Of a stretch of DNA of 64,000 nucleotides, positions 40,801 through 49,571 are shown piece by piece. How positions within the stretch are numbered: the stretch's first letter is position 1; the number at the start of each line of letters is the position of its first letter. This DNA comes from Variovorax boronicumulans (GTDB taxonomy: Bacteria; Pseudomonadota; Gammaproteobacteria; Burkholderiales; Burkholderiaceae_C): NCBI RefSeq assembly GCF_030812215.1, contig NZ_JAUSSG010000010.1, forward strand, positions 1 to 64,000, in the 5' to 3' direction. The notes beneath the pieces are model-generated. The model was not told the DNA's origin. It did no database searches and worked only from the letters and a program-made list of their open reading frames with translations. The translations under genes and the position numbers were made by a program.

Positions 40801-41754
40801 CACGTTGGTGGCGAGCACGATGCGCCGGCCGGTGTGGCTGTCGAAGATGCGGTCCTGCTCGGGACCCGAGAGCCGTGCGAACAGCGGCAGCACCTCGGCG
40901 TTGCGGAAGAGCGGCTGGTGACTCAGGTGGCGGCGCAGGTGGTCGGCGGCTTCGCGGATCTCGCGCTCGCCAGGCAGGAACACGAGGATGTCGCCCGCGT
41001 TGTGCGGATCGCGCCAAAGCTCGTCGACGCCATCGGCGATCGCGTCGTTCAAGTCGTGCTCGCGCGATTCCTCGAAGGGGCGGTAACGCTGCTCGACGGG
41101 AAAGGTACGGCCCGAGACATAGATGATCGGCGCCGGGCCCTTCGAGGATGCGAAGTGCTGCGCGAAGCGGTCGGCGTCGATGGTCGCCGAGGTCACGATC
41201 ACCTTCAGATCCGGGCGGCGCGGAAGAATCTCGCGCAGGTAGCCGAGCAGGAAGTCGATGTTCAGCGAGCGCTCGTGGGCCTCGTCGATGATGAGCGTGT
41301 CGTAGGCCTTGAGCAGCGGATCGGTCTGCGTCTCGGCGAGCAGGATGCCGTCGGTCATGAGCTTGACCGAGGCATCGCGGCTCAGGCGGTCCTGGAAACG
41401 CACCTTGAAGCCGACCACGTCGCCCAGCGGCGTCTTCAGCTCTTCGGCGATGCGCTTGGCCACCGAACTCGCGGCGATGCGTCGCGGCTGCGTGTGGCCG
41501 ATGAGCCGGCCCTTGCCCGGCTCGGCATTGATCTTGCCGCGGCCGAGCGCCAGCGCGATCTTGGGCAACTGCGTGGTCTTGCCCGAGCCGGTTTCGCCGC
41601 ACACGATCACGACCTGGTTCGCCTGGATGGCGGCCATGATTTCGTCGCGCCTGCCGGAGACAGGAAGCGATTCGGGGAACTCGATGCGCAAGGGAGCGGA
41701 GGGTGTCGTGGTCGTCAAGGGAAAGCAGTCGTCGGCACGCGGCGGGCAAACCAC
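37852..41754 (-). CDS. hrpA: ATP-dependent RNA helicase HrpA
   Basis: This 1300-aa DEAH-box RNA helicase has GETGSGKTT (53-61), TQPRRIAA, DEAHERSLN, VTSATID, ATNVAETSLTVPG and QRAGRCGR, all present, followed by HA2/OB domains and the long DUF3418 C-terminal extension of bacterial HrpA. It is implicated in mRNA processing and ribosome rescue in E. coli. An Ala/Pro/Lys-rich insert (SDEGKAPAKSTAPEKATPA) near residue 1000 is a likely flexible linker. It has a single long frame with no sign of damage. It is divergent from the AAA-M41 gene. Confidence 0.96.
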   Translation of the reverse strand: MVCPPRADDCFPLTTTTPSAPLRIEFPESLPVSGRRDEIMAAIQANQVVIVCGETGSGKTTQLPKIALALGRGKINAEPGKGRLIGHTQPRRIAASSVAKRIAEELKTPLGDVVGFKVRFQDRLSRDASVKLMTDGILLAETQTDPLLKAYDTLIIDEAHERSLNIDFLLGYLREILPRRPDLKVIVTSATIDADRFAQHFASSKGPAPIIYVSGRTFPVEQRYRPFEESREHDLNDAIADGVDELWRDPHNAGDILVFLPGEREIREAADHLRRHLSHQPLFRNAEVLPLFARLSGPEQDRIFDSHTGRRIVLATNVAETSLTVPGTRYVIDTGTARVKRYSFRSKVEQLLVEPISQAAANQRAGRCGRVANGICIRLYDEKDFDGRPRFTDPEILRSSLAGVILRMKSLRLGDVARFPFLEAPSPRAIADGYQLLNELGAVDDANELTATGAELAKLPLDPRVGRMILEARTRGALEEVLVIASALSVQDVRDRPMEAQQQADQAHSKFDDEKSEFSGYLRLWKWIADARGGHGDTHKLSNRQYEQLLRQNFINIRRVREWRDIHSQLLTVVTEHKWRINAEPAGYEPLHLSMLAGLLGNVGWKLEDDEAYLGARGIKFYKHPGAHLKKKPGRWIVAAELVETTRLFGRGIANIEPQWLEQVAGHLLKKQLLDPHWEKKGAQVSALERATLYGLVVYNGRRVDFTKVDPVAAREIFIREALVGGQWESKFPFLTANRKLVREVEGLEHKARRQDVLVDEELIFAFYDAQLPADVASGISFENWYRHASKEQPRLLYLTRDELMRHQAAGITTQSFPPTLRLGGVDCAAAYLHEPGDAKDGLTVSVPLFVLNQVSEERCEWLVTGMLKDKIQALLKSLPQRPRSRLVPLPESAAKLAEALSVPELFGSGSLTDVLLKRVRDMTSIDVKRADFKLDMLPPHLFMNLRIVDEHGRQLGMGRNLGALKAELGAQARGAFQALAGLNVKASPGPKASSASDEGKAPAKSTAPEKATPALPAGQRYTAWTFGELPELMEVRRGSQSLIGFPALRDEGDAVTIEVFDEPAVAAAKHRAGLRRLFALQLKDALKYLEKNIPDLQKMAVAYMPLGTSEELRAQIIDVAIDRAFLQEPLPTDEFAFKRRLEEGRGRLTLIANEVARLASTILVEYAAAARKIKDTKIQPEAVQDAAQQLQKLVGKRFIADSPWTQLQHFARYLKAIVLRLDKLRADPARDASKLAELRPQEQRYWRLVAERKGVVDDRMLEFRWLLEELRVSFFAQELRTPQPVSVKRLDKAWAQLQA

Positions 41755-42101
41755 GGATTATCGACGCGCAGCGCAGCTGTTGCACGGCTTCCACAGAGCG
41801 GCGGCCTTCGCGCAACGCGCGGCGTAAATAATCTTTACTCCGCCTCGGCTCCTCGCTAGGATCGCGTCCATGTCCTTCCTTGCCCTCACCCCGCTGCGCA
41901 GCCGCTGCGCACGCCATGCGCTCCCAACGCATGGCCGGGTCAGGTTGCTCCGCCCGGCCTGAGGCCCGCGCCACTTTTCCGAGTCGCGCGCTTCAGCCTC
42001 AGAAGCGCAGCAACCGCCCCTTCACAGCGTCTGCCTGCCGCTCCCTCGTTGCGAGGGGGTGGCCGCTTTTTCGTACCTGTTCCATTCAAAGAAATCATTC
42101 C
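41755..42101. other. Divergent intergenic region between hrpA and the AAA-M41 gene
   Basis: This 347-bp region should contain both promoters. An AT-rich TAAATAATCTTTACT run at 41825 is the best promoter-like patch. A plus-strand frame extends upstream from the M41 gene to 41880, but it is Arg/Ser/Cys-rich and lacks a ribosome binding site, so I treat it as leader. The inverted pair CTCCCTCGTTGCGAGGG lies at about 42042-42058. Confidence 0.4.
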
Positions 42102-44090
42102 ATGTCCACCGACATCCACTCCGAACTGCATGCCGAGCTCGCCGAGCGCACGAAGCACCTGCAGACCATCGCCCGATCGCTGAAGGAAGAACTCTTCGGC
42201 ATCGACGACATCATCGATCGCGTGATCGAATCGCTGCGCGCCTGGTATGTGCTGCCGCAGCTCATCAGCCGCCCGGTCATCGTCTGCCTCTGGGGCCTGA
42301 CCGGCACCGGCAAGACGCAGCTGGTGCGCAAGCTCGCCCAGCACCTGGGCTTCTACGACCGCTTCATCGAAGTGCAGATGGACGGCTTCAGCCACGGCTC
42401 GGGCTACGGCAGCTCGGGCTCGATCTCGGCGATGCTGGCGCAATCGGGCATTGCCGAGGGCACACCAGGCATCCTGGTGCTGGACGAGTTCCAGCGTTTC
42501 CGTACGGTCGACGGCAACGGCCACGACGCCAAGGTCGAGCGCTACCAGGACGTGTGGGCGCTGCTCTCCGACGGCCGCCTGCCGCCCGCGCTGACGATGC
42601 TCGGCGAGATCGAGTCTTCGCTCGCCTATGCCGAATACGAGCAGGACCGCGACGGCCCCGCCGACAAGAAGAAGCTCAAGAAGCGCAAGCTGCACCTCTC
42701 GCCCTGGGAGGCGCGCGAGGTCAAGCGCTGCCTGAAGCTGCCCGAGACCCTGCTGCAGATCATGGCGTGGAAGCCCGCCGAGGTGCATGCGCGCCTGCGT
42801 GCCTTCCGCGACACGCAGCAGGGCTGGGAAACCGACTACAGCAAGCTGCTGGTGTTCGTCTCGGGCAACCTGGACGAGATGTACGCCGAGACCGCCCAGC
42901 GCGTCGAGGACTGCGACACCGATGCCGACATCTTCCATGCGCTGACGAAGAAGCTCTCGGTCATCGACGTGAAGAAGGCGCTGGCCAATCGCTTCCGTCC
43001 CGAGCAGATCGCGCGCCTGGGCAACAACCATGTGATCTATCCGTCGTTCAACCGCGCGACCTACGTGCGCCTGATCCTGTCGATCTGCGACCGCTACGTG
43101 AGCGAGATCCAGGAAAGCTCCGGCGTGCGCTTCGTGCTCGATGCGGGCGTGTACGAGCAGATCTATGCCAACGCCGTGTTCCCGGCGCAGGGCACGCGCC
43201 CGCTGTTCTCCTCGATCCACGCGATCCTGAGCGCGACGCTGGTCAACGCGGCGCTGTGGGCGCTGGAGCGCGGCGCCGACGGCGGCGATCCGGTGTGGCT
43301 CTCGCTGGACGCGAGCGCGCCCTGCATCGTGGCGAAGTACCGCAAGGCGCATCGCCAGTTCCCGGTCACGCTCGAGCTCAACCGCCTGAAGCAGCGCTCG
43401 AGCGAGAACTTCCGTGCCCTGCTCGCGGTGCACGAAGCGGGCCATGGCGTGGTCTACGGCGTGCTCTTCGGCCGCGCGCCTCAGGAGATCAAGATCAACG
43501 TGGCCTCGTTCGAGGGCGGCTACAACAGCTACGAGCAGCGCAAGGCCTGGTCCAAGGAGAACCTGCGCGATCGCATCTGCGTGAGCCTCGCCGGCCGCGC
43601 CGCCGAGCAGATGGTGTTCGGCAGCGAAGCCTGCACCTCGGGCGCCTCGCAGGACTTCATGCAGGCCACGGCCAACGCCGCACAGTACGTGCGCCACTAC
43701 GCCTTCGGCTCGCGCCTGAGCCGCACCGACGTCGCGAACGACGCCAACGACGACCTGAATACCGACGTCGAGGCGACGAACCCGGAGATCGAGGCGCTGC
43801 TCGCGCAAGAGCACGCCCGCGCGCTCGCGCTGCTCGAAACGCACACGGCCGCGCTGATGGCGGTGGTCGATGCGCTCGTGCGCGAAGGCTCGATCGCTCC
43901 GGCCGAACTGGCCCGCCTGCTCGGCCTGCCCGCCACCCCGGCGGGCGAATCGACCGACGCCTATGCGGCGCTGCTCGCGACCTTCCGCGCCCGCAAGGCG
44001 GATCTGCTGCAGCCGGAGACCGGCGCAGGCCGAGGCCGCGGCGCGGGTCCGCCCGCCGCCGCGGCCCGCGTGCTGCGCGCGTTGGCCTGA
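42102..44090 (+). CDS. AAA+ ATPase fused to an M41 (FtsH-type) peptidase domain
   Basis: This 662-aa protein has Walker A GLTGTGKT (65-72), Walker B ILVLDEFQ (124-131), a lysine-rich insert (KKKLKKRKLHLS, ~189-200) and, in the C-terminal half, the zinc peptidase motif HEAGH (444-448) with TSGASQDFMQAT (third ligand D517), as in FtsH. Unlike FtsH it has no transmembrane helices, and its ATPase resembles the Clp/AAA_2 type rather than the FtsH AAA domain. It is probably a soluble ATP-dependent protease. ATG 42102 is preferred over the frame's upstream extension. It lies 40 bp before argA. Confidence 0.85.
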   Translation: MSTDIHSELHAELAERTKHLQTIARSLKEELFGIDDIIDRVIESLRAWYVLPQLISRPVIVCLWGLTGTGKTQLVRKLAQHLGFYDRFIEVQMDGFSHGSGYGSSGSISAMLAQSGIAEGTPGILVLDEFQRFRTVDGNGHDAKVERYQDVWALLSDGRLPPALTMLGEIESSLAYAEYEQDRDGPADKKKLKKRKLHLSPWEAREVKRCLKLPETLLQIMAWKPAEVHARLRAFRDTQQGWETDYSKLLVFVSGNLDEMYAETAQRVEDCDTDADIFHALTKKLSVIDVKKALANRFRPEQIARLGNNHVIYPSFNRATYVRLILSICDRYVSEIQESSGVRFVLDAGVYEQIYANAVFPAQGTRPLFSSIHAILSATLVNAALWALERGADGGDPVWLSLDASAPCIVAKYRKAHRQFPVTLELNRLKQRSSENFRALLAVHEAGHGVVYGVLFGRAPQEIKINVASFEGGYNSYEQRKAWSKENLRDRICVSLAGRAAEQMVFGSEACTSGASQDFMQATANAAQYVRHYAFGSRLSRTDVANDANDDLNTDVEATNPEIEALLAQEHARALALLETHTAALMAVVDALVREGSIAPAELARLLGLPATPAGESTDAYAALLATFRARKADLLQPETGAGRGRGAGPPAAAARVLRALA

Positions 44091-44130
44091 TCGGCACGAA
44101 ATCCCTTCCAAGAATGCACAATCACGCCCC

Positions 44131-45477
44131 ATGTCCACCGTCTTCAATTTCACCTTCGTGCCCTGGTTCCGCTCGGTCGCGCCCTACATCCACACGCACC
44201 GCGGTAAGACTTTCGTGGTCGGGCTCGCGGGCGAGGCGATCGCGGCGGGCAAGCTGCAGAACATCGCGCAAGACCTGGCACTGATCCAGAGCATGGGCGT
44301 GAAGATCGTGCTGGTGCACGGCTTCCGCCCGCAGGTCAACGAACAGCTGGCGGCCAAGGGCCACGAGGCGCAGTACTCGCATGGCATCCGCATCACCGAT
44401 GCGGTGGCGCTCGACTCGGCCCAGGAAGCCGCCGGCCAGCTGCGCTACGAGATCGAAGCGGCCTTCAGCCAGGGCCTGCCGAACACGCCGATGGCCGGCT
44501 CGACGGTGCGGGTGATCTCGGGCAACTTCATCACCGCGCGGCCCGTGGGCGTGGTCGATGGCGTGGATTTCAAGCATTCGGGCCTCGTGCGCAAGGTCGA
44601 TGCGGCCGGCATCCGCCGCACGCTCGATTTCGGCGCGATGGTGCTCATGTCGCCCTTCGGCTTCTCGCCGACCGGCGAGGCCTTCAACCTCACGATGGAA
44701 GAAGTCGCCACCAGCGTGGCCATCTCGATCCAGGCCGACAAGCTGATCTTCCTGACCGAGATTCCGGGCATCCGCATGGACAGCGAGCTGCCCGAGAGCG
44801 AAGACAATCCGATCGACACCGAACTGCCGCTGGACGCCGCCGAGAAGCTGCTCGCCTCCCTCCCCCCCGCTCAGAAACCCACCGACACCGCCTTCTACCT
44901 GCAGCACTGCGTGAAGGCCTGCAAGGGCGGCGTGGAGCGCAACCACATCCTGCCGTTCGCGCTCGACGGCTCGCTGCTGCTGGAGGTGTACGTGCACGAC
45001 GGCGTCGGCACCATGGTGATCGATGAAAAGCTCGAGAGCCTGCGCGAAGCCACGGTGGACGACATCGGCGGCATCCTGCAGCTCATCGAGCCCTTCGAGC
45101 GCGACGGCACGCTGGTCAAGCGCGACCGCACCGAGATCGAACGCGACGTGGGCCACTACACGGTGATCGAGCACGACGGCGTGATCTTCGGCTGCGCGGC
45201 GCTCTACCCGTACCCCGAGGCGAAGACGGCCGAGATGGCCGCGCTGACCGTCTCGCCGCTGTCGCAGTCGCAAGGCGACGGCGAACGCATCTTGAAGCGC
45301 ATCGAGCATCGGGCCAAGTCGATGGGCCTGGAAAGTATCTTCGTGCTCACCACGCGCACCATGCACTGGTTCCTCAAGCGCGGCTTCCAGCAGGTCAACC
45401 CCGACTGGCTGCCCGAGGCCCGCAAGCGCAAGTACAACTGGGACCGCAAGAGCATGGTCCTGGTCAAGAAGATCTAA
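44131..45477 (+). CDS. argA: N-acetylglutamate synthase ArgA
   Basis: This 448-aa two-domain enzyme makes N-acetylglutamate, the first step of arginine synthesis. The amino-acid kinase-like domain (residues ~25-290, VVGLAGEAIAAG... HGFRPQVNEQL) is followed by a GNAT acetyltransferase (~305-440, ALTVSPLSQSQGDGERILKRIE). The start MSTVFNFTFVPWFR is conserved. Feedback inhibition by arginine through the kinase domain is expected. It is followed by a LysE-type exporter 24 bp away. Confidence 0.95.
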   Translation: MSTVFNFTFVPWFRSVAPYIHTHRGKTFVVGLAGEAIAAGKLQNIAQDLALIQSMGVKIVLVHGFRPQVNEQLAAKGHEAQYSHGIRITDAVALDSAQEAAGQLRYEIEAAFSQGLPNTPMAGSTVRVISGNFITARPVGVVDGVDFKHSGLVRKVDAAGIRRTLDFGAMVLMSPFGFSPTGEAFNLTMEEVATSVAISIQADKLIFLTEIPGIRMDSELPESEDNPIDTELPLDAAEKLLASLPPAQKPTDTAFYLQHCVKACKGGVERNHILPFALDGSLLLEVYVHDGVGTMVIDEKLESLREATVDDIGGILQLIEPFERDGTLVKRDRTEIERDVGHYTVIEHDGVIFGCAALYPYPEAKTAEMAALTVSPLSQSQGDGERILKRIEHRAKSMGLESIFVLTTRTMHWFLKRGFQQVNPDWLPEARKRKYNWDRKSMVLVKKI

Positions 45478-45501
45478 GACACATCCCGAGGAGACACCAC
45501 G

Positions 45502-46140
45502 ATGACGCTCGCCACCGCCCTGTTGTTCGCCATCGTGGCCTTCGCGGCCATCGCCACGCCCGGCCCCACCGTGCTGCTGGCGCTCAGCAACGGCTCGCGC
45601 CACGGCGTGCGCCGCGCGCTGCCGGGCATGCTGGGCGCGGTGCTGTCGGACTTCGTGCTGGTCGGCGCCGTGGCACTCGGGCTCGGCGCGCTGTTGGCGG
45701 CGTCGGAGTTCTGGTTCTCGATGCTCAAGTGGGTCGGTGCGGTCTACCTGGCCTGGCTCGGGCTGCGCATGCTGCGCTCCAAGGGCGGTTTCCAGCTGCC
45801 GGACGCCGACGCCGCGGCAACGGTTTCGGCGGGTGAAAGCCGGCGCATCTTCTTCAAGTCTTTCCTCGTGGCGGTGACCAACCCCAAGGGCTACATCTTC
45901 TGCTCGGCGTTGCTGCCGCAGTTCATCGACCCGACGGCCGCACAGGCGCCGCAGTACCTGATCATCGCGTTGATCTTCGCGGGCCTCGACACGCTGGTGA
46001 TGCTGGCCTACGCCTTCGTCGGCGCCCGCGCGATCCGCCTCCTGACCATCTCGGCCACGCGCTGGATCGACCGCGCCTGCGGCGGCATGCTGCTGGCGCT
46101 GGCGGGCTCGCTGGCCTTTTACCGGCGTAGCGCGAACTGA
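45502..46140 (+). CDS. LysE/RhtB-family amino-acid exporter
   Basis: This 212-aa inner-membrane protein has about six hydrophobic helices and the family motif GPTVLLALSNGSRHGVRRAL near residue 20; NPKGYIFCSALLPQF lies mid-protein. It exports amino acids or homoserine lactones. It lies 24 bp downstream of argA with a GAGGAG site, suggesting co-transcription. Substrate unknown; arginine or lysine would fit the neighbourhood but is a guess. Confidence 0.9.
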   Translation: MTLATALLFAIVAFAAIATPGPTVLLALSNGSRHGVRRALPGMLGAVLSDFVLVGAVALGLGALLAASEFWFSMLKWVGAVYLAWLGLRMLRSKGGFQLPDADAAATVSAGESRRIFFKSFLVAVTNPKGYIFCSALLPQFIDPTAAQAPQYLIIALIFAGLDTLVMLAYAFVGARAIRLLTISATRWIDRACGGMLLALAGSLAFYRRSAN

Positions 46141-46157
46141 CGCCCGCCCGCGCGGAC

Positions 46158-46226
46158 GACAGATAACCGGGACCGCGGTAGTGACATCTGTCCCCGCTTC
46201 GCCGGGGCGGCGGTAACAGGTGTCAC
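46158..46226. repeat. Nested inverted repeats between lysE and dapC genes
   Basis: GACAGAT (46158) pairs with ATCTGTC (46186); GTGACATCTGT (46181) pairs with ACAGGTGTCAC (46216, 10 of 11); and CCCCG-CTTCG-CCGGGG forms an inner hairpin. The alternatives are mutually exclusive, so the region could switch structures or hold regulator sites. It ends 14 bp before dapC. Confidence 0.5.
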
Positions 46227-46240
46227 CGATAATCCCGGGC

Positions 46241-47461
46241 ATGAATCCCTTGCTTTCCAGGTTGCAGCCGTACCCCTTCGAGCGGCTGAAGCAACTGTTC
46301 GCGGGCGTCACGCCCGTTCCCGAATACGCACCCATCAGCCTCGGCATCGGCGAACCCAAGCATGCGACGCCGGCCTTCATCAAGGAAGCGCTGAGCGACA
46401 GCCTCGGCGCGCTGGCCGCCTACCCCGCCACCGCCGGCGACCTGAAACTGCGCACCGCCTTCACCGACTGGCTCCAGACGCGCTACAGCCTCGCGCTCGA
46501 TCCGGCCACGCAGGTGCTGCCGGTCAACGGCTCGCGCGAGGCGCTGTTCTCGCTGGCGCAAACGGTGATCGATGCCACCGTCTCGCCGCAGCCGGTGGTG
46601 CTGTCGCCCAATCCGTTCTATCAAATCTACGAGGGCGCGGCGCTGCTCTCGGGCGCCGAGCCGTACTACGTGCCGAGCGTGCCGTCGCGCAATTTCGCGG
46701 TCGACTGGGACAGCGTGCCCGACGACATCTGGGCCCGCACGCAGCTGGTGTTCGTCTGCTCGCCGGGCAATCCGACGGGCGCCGTCATGCCGCTCGACGA
46801 ATGGCAGAAGCTCTTTGCCCTGTCGGACCGCCACGGCTTCGTGATCGCGGCCGACGAGTGCTACAGCGAGATCTACTTTCGCGACGAGCCCCCGCTCAGC
46901 GGCCTCGAAGCGTCGGTAAAGCTCGGCCGGCCCGACTTCAGGAACCTGATCGCCCTCACCTCGCTTTCGAAGCGCAGCAACGTGCCGGGCCTGCGCAGCG
47001 GCTTTGTGGCGGGCGACGCAGCCATCATCAAGAAGTTTCTGCTCTACCGCACCTACCACGGGAGCGCCATGAGCGGCACCGTGGCCGCCGCCAGCATCGC
47101 GGCCTGGGGCGACGAGGCGCATGTGGTCGAGAACCGCGCCAAGTACCGCGCCAAGTTCGCCGCCGTCACGCCGCTGCTCGAACCCGTGCTCGACGTGCGG
47201 CTGCCCGATGCCAGTTTCTACCTCTGGGCCGGCGTGCCCGAAGTGTGGGCTGGCGACGACGAAGCCTTCGCCCGCGCGCTCTACGCTCAATACAATGTCA
47301 CGGTTCTGCCGGGGAGCTATCTGGCGCGAAACACGACATACGGCGCAAAGCCCACGAACCCTGGTAGAGGCCGCATCCGCATGGCCCTGGTGGCCGAAAC
47401 GGCCGAGTGCGTGGAAGCCGCCGGACGCATCGTCCGCTTCGTGCAGGACGGCCGGCACTGA
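46241..47461 (+). CDS. dapC: Succinyldiaminopimelate transaminase DapC
   Basis: This 406-aa PLP enzyme converts N-succinyl-2-amino-6-oxopimelate to succinyl-DAP in lysine and peptidoglycan synthesis. Motifs are ISLGIGEPKHATPAFI, AYPATAGDLKLR, VLSPNPFYQIYEG, SPGNPTGAVM, AADECYSEIYF and SLSKRSNVPGLRSGF with the PLP Lys. ATG 46241 (MNPLLSRLQPYPF) is chosen over 46220, which lies in the inverted-repeat region. dapD follows by 52 bp. Confidence 0.94.
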   Translation: MNPLLSRLQPYPFERLKQLFAGVTPVPEYAPISLGIGEPKHATPAFIKEALSDSLGALAAYPATAGDLKLRTAFTDWLQTRYSLALDPATQVLPVNGSREALFSLAQTVIDATVSPQPVVLSPNPFYQIYEGAALLSGAEPYYVPSVPSRNFAVDWDSVPDDIWARTQLVFVCSPGNPTGAVMPLDEWQKLFALSDRHGFVIAADECYSEIYFRDEPPLSGLEASVKLGRPDFRNLIALTSLSKRSNVPGLRSGFVAGDAAIIKKFLLYRTYHGSAMSGTVAAASIAAWGDEAHVVENRAKYRAKFAAVTPLLEPVLDVRLPDASFYLWAGVPEVWAGDDEAFARALYAQYNVTVLPGSYLARNTTYGAKPTNPGRGRIRMALVAETAECVEAAGRIVRFVQDGRH

Positions 47462-47513
47462 CGCATCGCTTCCCCAGGCCCCTGGCCCCGATTTTTCACC
47501 CGAGACTTTCTCC

Positions 47514-48347
<834 letters not shown>

Positions 48348-48406
48348 TCACGCACCGCCCCTGCTTTTGTCCCGTTAGAAAACAACAGAACCGAGGAGAG
48401 AGACCG

Positions 48407-49555
48407 ATGAACATGATGGAGCGAATTCTTCGTTTGATGGCCGAGCGCAAGGCCTCCGACATCTACCTCTCGGCTCACTCCCCGGTGATGATCCGCATCA
48501 ACGGCATCTGCGTGCCGATCAATGCGCAGGTATTGCCTCCGACGGCGCCGCTCGCGCTGCTGTCCGAGGTGGTGCCCGAGGCCCGCATCCAGGAGCTGGA
48601 GAACACGGGCGAACTGAACATGGCCGTCGCGCTGGAAGGCGCCGGCAACTACCGCATCAGCGCCATGCGCCAGCGCGGCACCTATGCGGTGGTGGTGCGG
48701 CACATCGCCTCGGTCATCCCGAGCTTTGCCGACCTGAACCTGCCCGACATCCTGAAGACGCTGATCATGGACAAGCGCGGGCTGATCCTGATGGTCGGCG
48801 CCACGGGCGCTGGCAAGACGACCACCCTGGCCTCGATGCTGGACTACCGCAACGAGAACGCCAGCGGCCACATCCTCACGGTGGAAGAGCCGATCGAGTT
48901 CACCTACACCAACAAGAAATCGCTGGTGAACCAGCGCGACGTGGGCAGCGACACCACCTCGCTGCACACCGCGCTCAAGAACGCGCTGCGCCAGGCGCCC
49001 GACGTGATCCAGATCGGCGAAATCCGCGACCGCGAAACCATGACGGCCGCCATTGCCTACGCGCAGTCGGGCCACCTGTGCGTGGCCACGCTGCACGCCA
49101 ACAACAGCTACCGCGCGCTGAACCGCATCCTGAGCTTCTTCCCGGTGGAAGTGCGCCCCACGCTCCTGGGCGACCTGGGCGGCGCGCTGCGCGCCATCGT
49201 GTCGCAGCGCCTCCTGCGCACGCCGGCCGGCGCGCGCGTGCCTGCTCTGGAAGTGATGCTGAACACCGCACTCGTGGCCGACCTGATCGAAAAGGGCGAC
49301 TTCTCCGCCGTCAAGGAAGCCATGGAGCAGTCGATGGCAGAGGGCTCGCAGACCTTCGAGGAGGACATCGCCCGCCTCATCATCGAGGAGCGCGTGACAC
49401 GCGAAGAGGGCCTGGCCCACTCCGATTCGCCCACCAACCTGCTGTGGCGCCTGCAGAACCGCGCGGCGCCGAAGCAGCAGGTCGACGACCGCCACCTCAC
49501 CGACCAGGTCGACGAACCGACCTTTACCGACATCACGCTCGACGTGAAGTTCTGA
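48407..49555 (+). CDS. pilU: Type IV pilus retraction ATPase, PilU type
   Basis: This 382-aa PilT/PilU-family ATPase has Walker A GATGAGKTTT (131-140), an Asp box (LTVEEPIEF), Walker B QIGEIRDRETM and a His box (TLHANNS). The C-terminal extension beyond the PilT core (QVDDRHLTDQVDEP...) fits PilU, the accessory retraction motor. No pilT lies next to it; it sits inside the lysine genes between dapD and dapE, 59 bp after dapD with GAGGAGAGAG as ribosome site. Confidence 0.9.
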   Translation: MNMMERILRLMAERKASDIYLSAHSPVMIRINGICVPINAQVLPPTAPLALLSEVVPEARIQELENTGELNMAVALEGAGNYRISAMRQRGTYAVVVRHIASVIPSFADLNLPDILKTLIMDKRGLILMVGATGAGKTTTLASMLDYRNENASGHILTVEEPIEFTYTNKKSLVNQRDVGSDTTSLHTALKNALRQAPDVIQIGEIRDRETMTAAIAYAQSGHLCVATLHANNSYRALNRILSFFPVEVRPTLLGDLGGALRAIVSQRLLRTPAGARVPALEVMLNTALVADLIEKGDFSAVKEAMEQSMAEGSQTFEEDIARLIIEERVTREEGLAHSDSPTNLLWRLQNRAAPKQQVDDRHLTDQVDEPTFTDITLDVKF

Positions 49556-49571
49556 ACGAACCCTTTTCCCG

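Noticed and set aside
38899..41859. 986-aa open frame antisense to hrpA
   Set aside because: It is an exact overlap of hrpA in a high-GC shadow frame; the translation is rich in Arg, His, Gln and Leu with no motif, while hrpA has all helicase motifs.
41880..42101. Extended N-terminus of the AAA-M41 protein
   Set aside because: The added 74 codons are Arg/Ser/Cys-rich without structure, and ATG 42102 begins the helical AAA region; treated as untranslated leader.
41940..44153. 737-aa minus-strand frame opposite the AAA-M41 gene
   Set aside because: Antisense shadow; the plus strand carries Walker and zinc-protease motifs.
44122..46383. 753-aa minus-strand frame opposite argA and the LysE gene
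   Set aside because: Antisense shadow spanning two real genes and an intergenic region.
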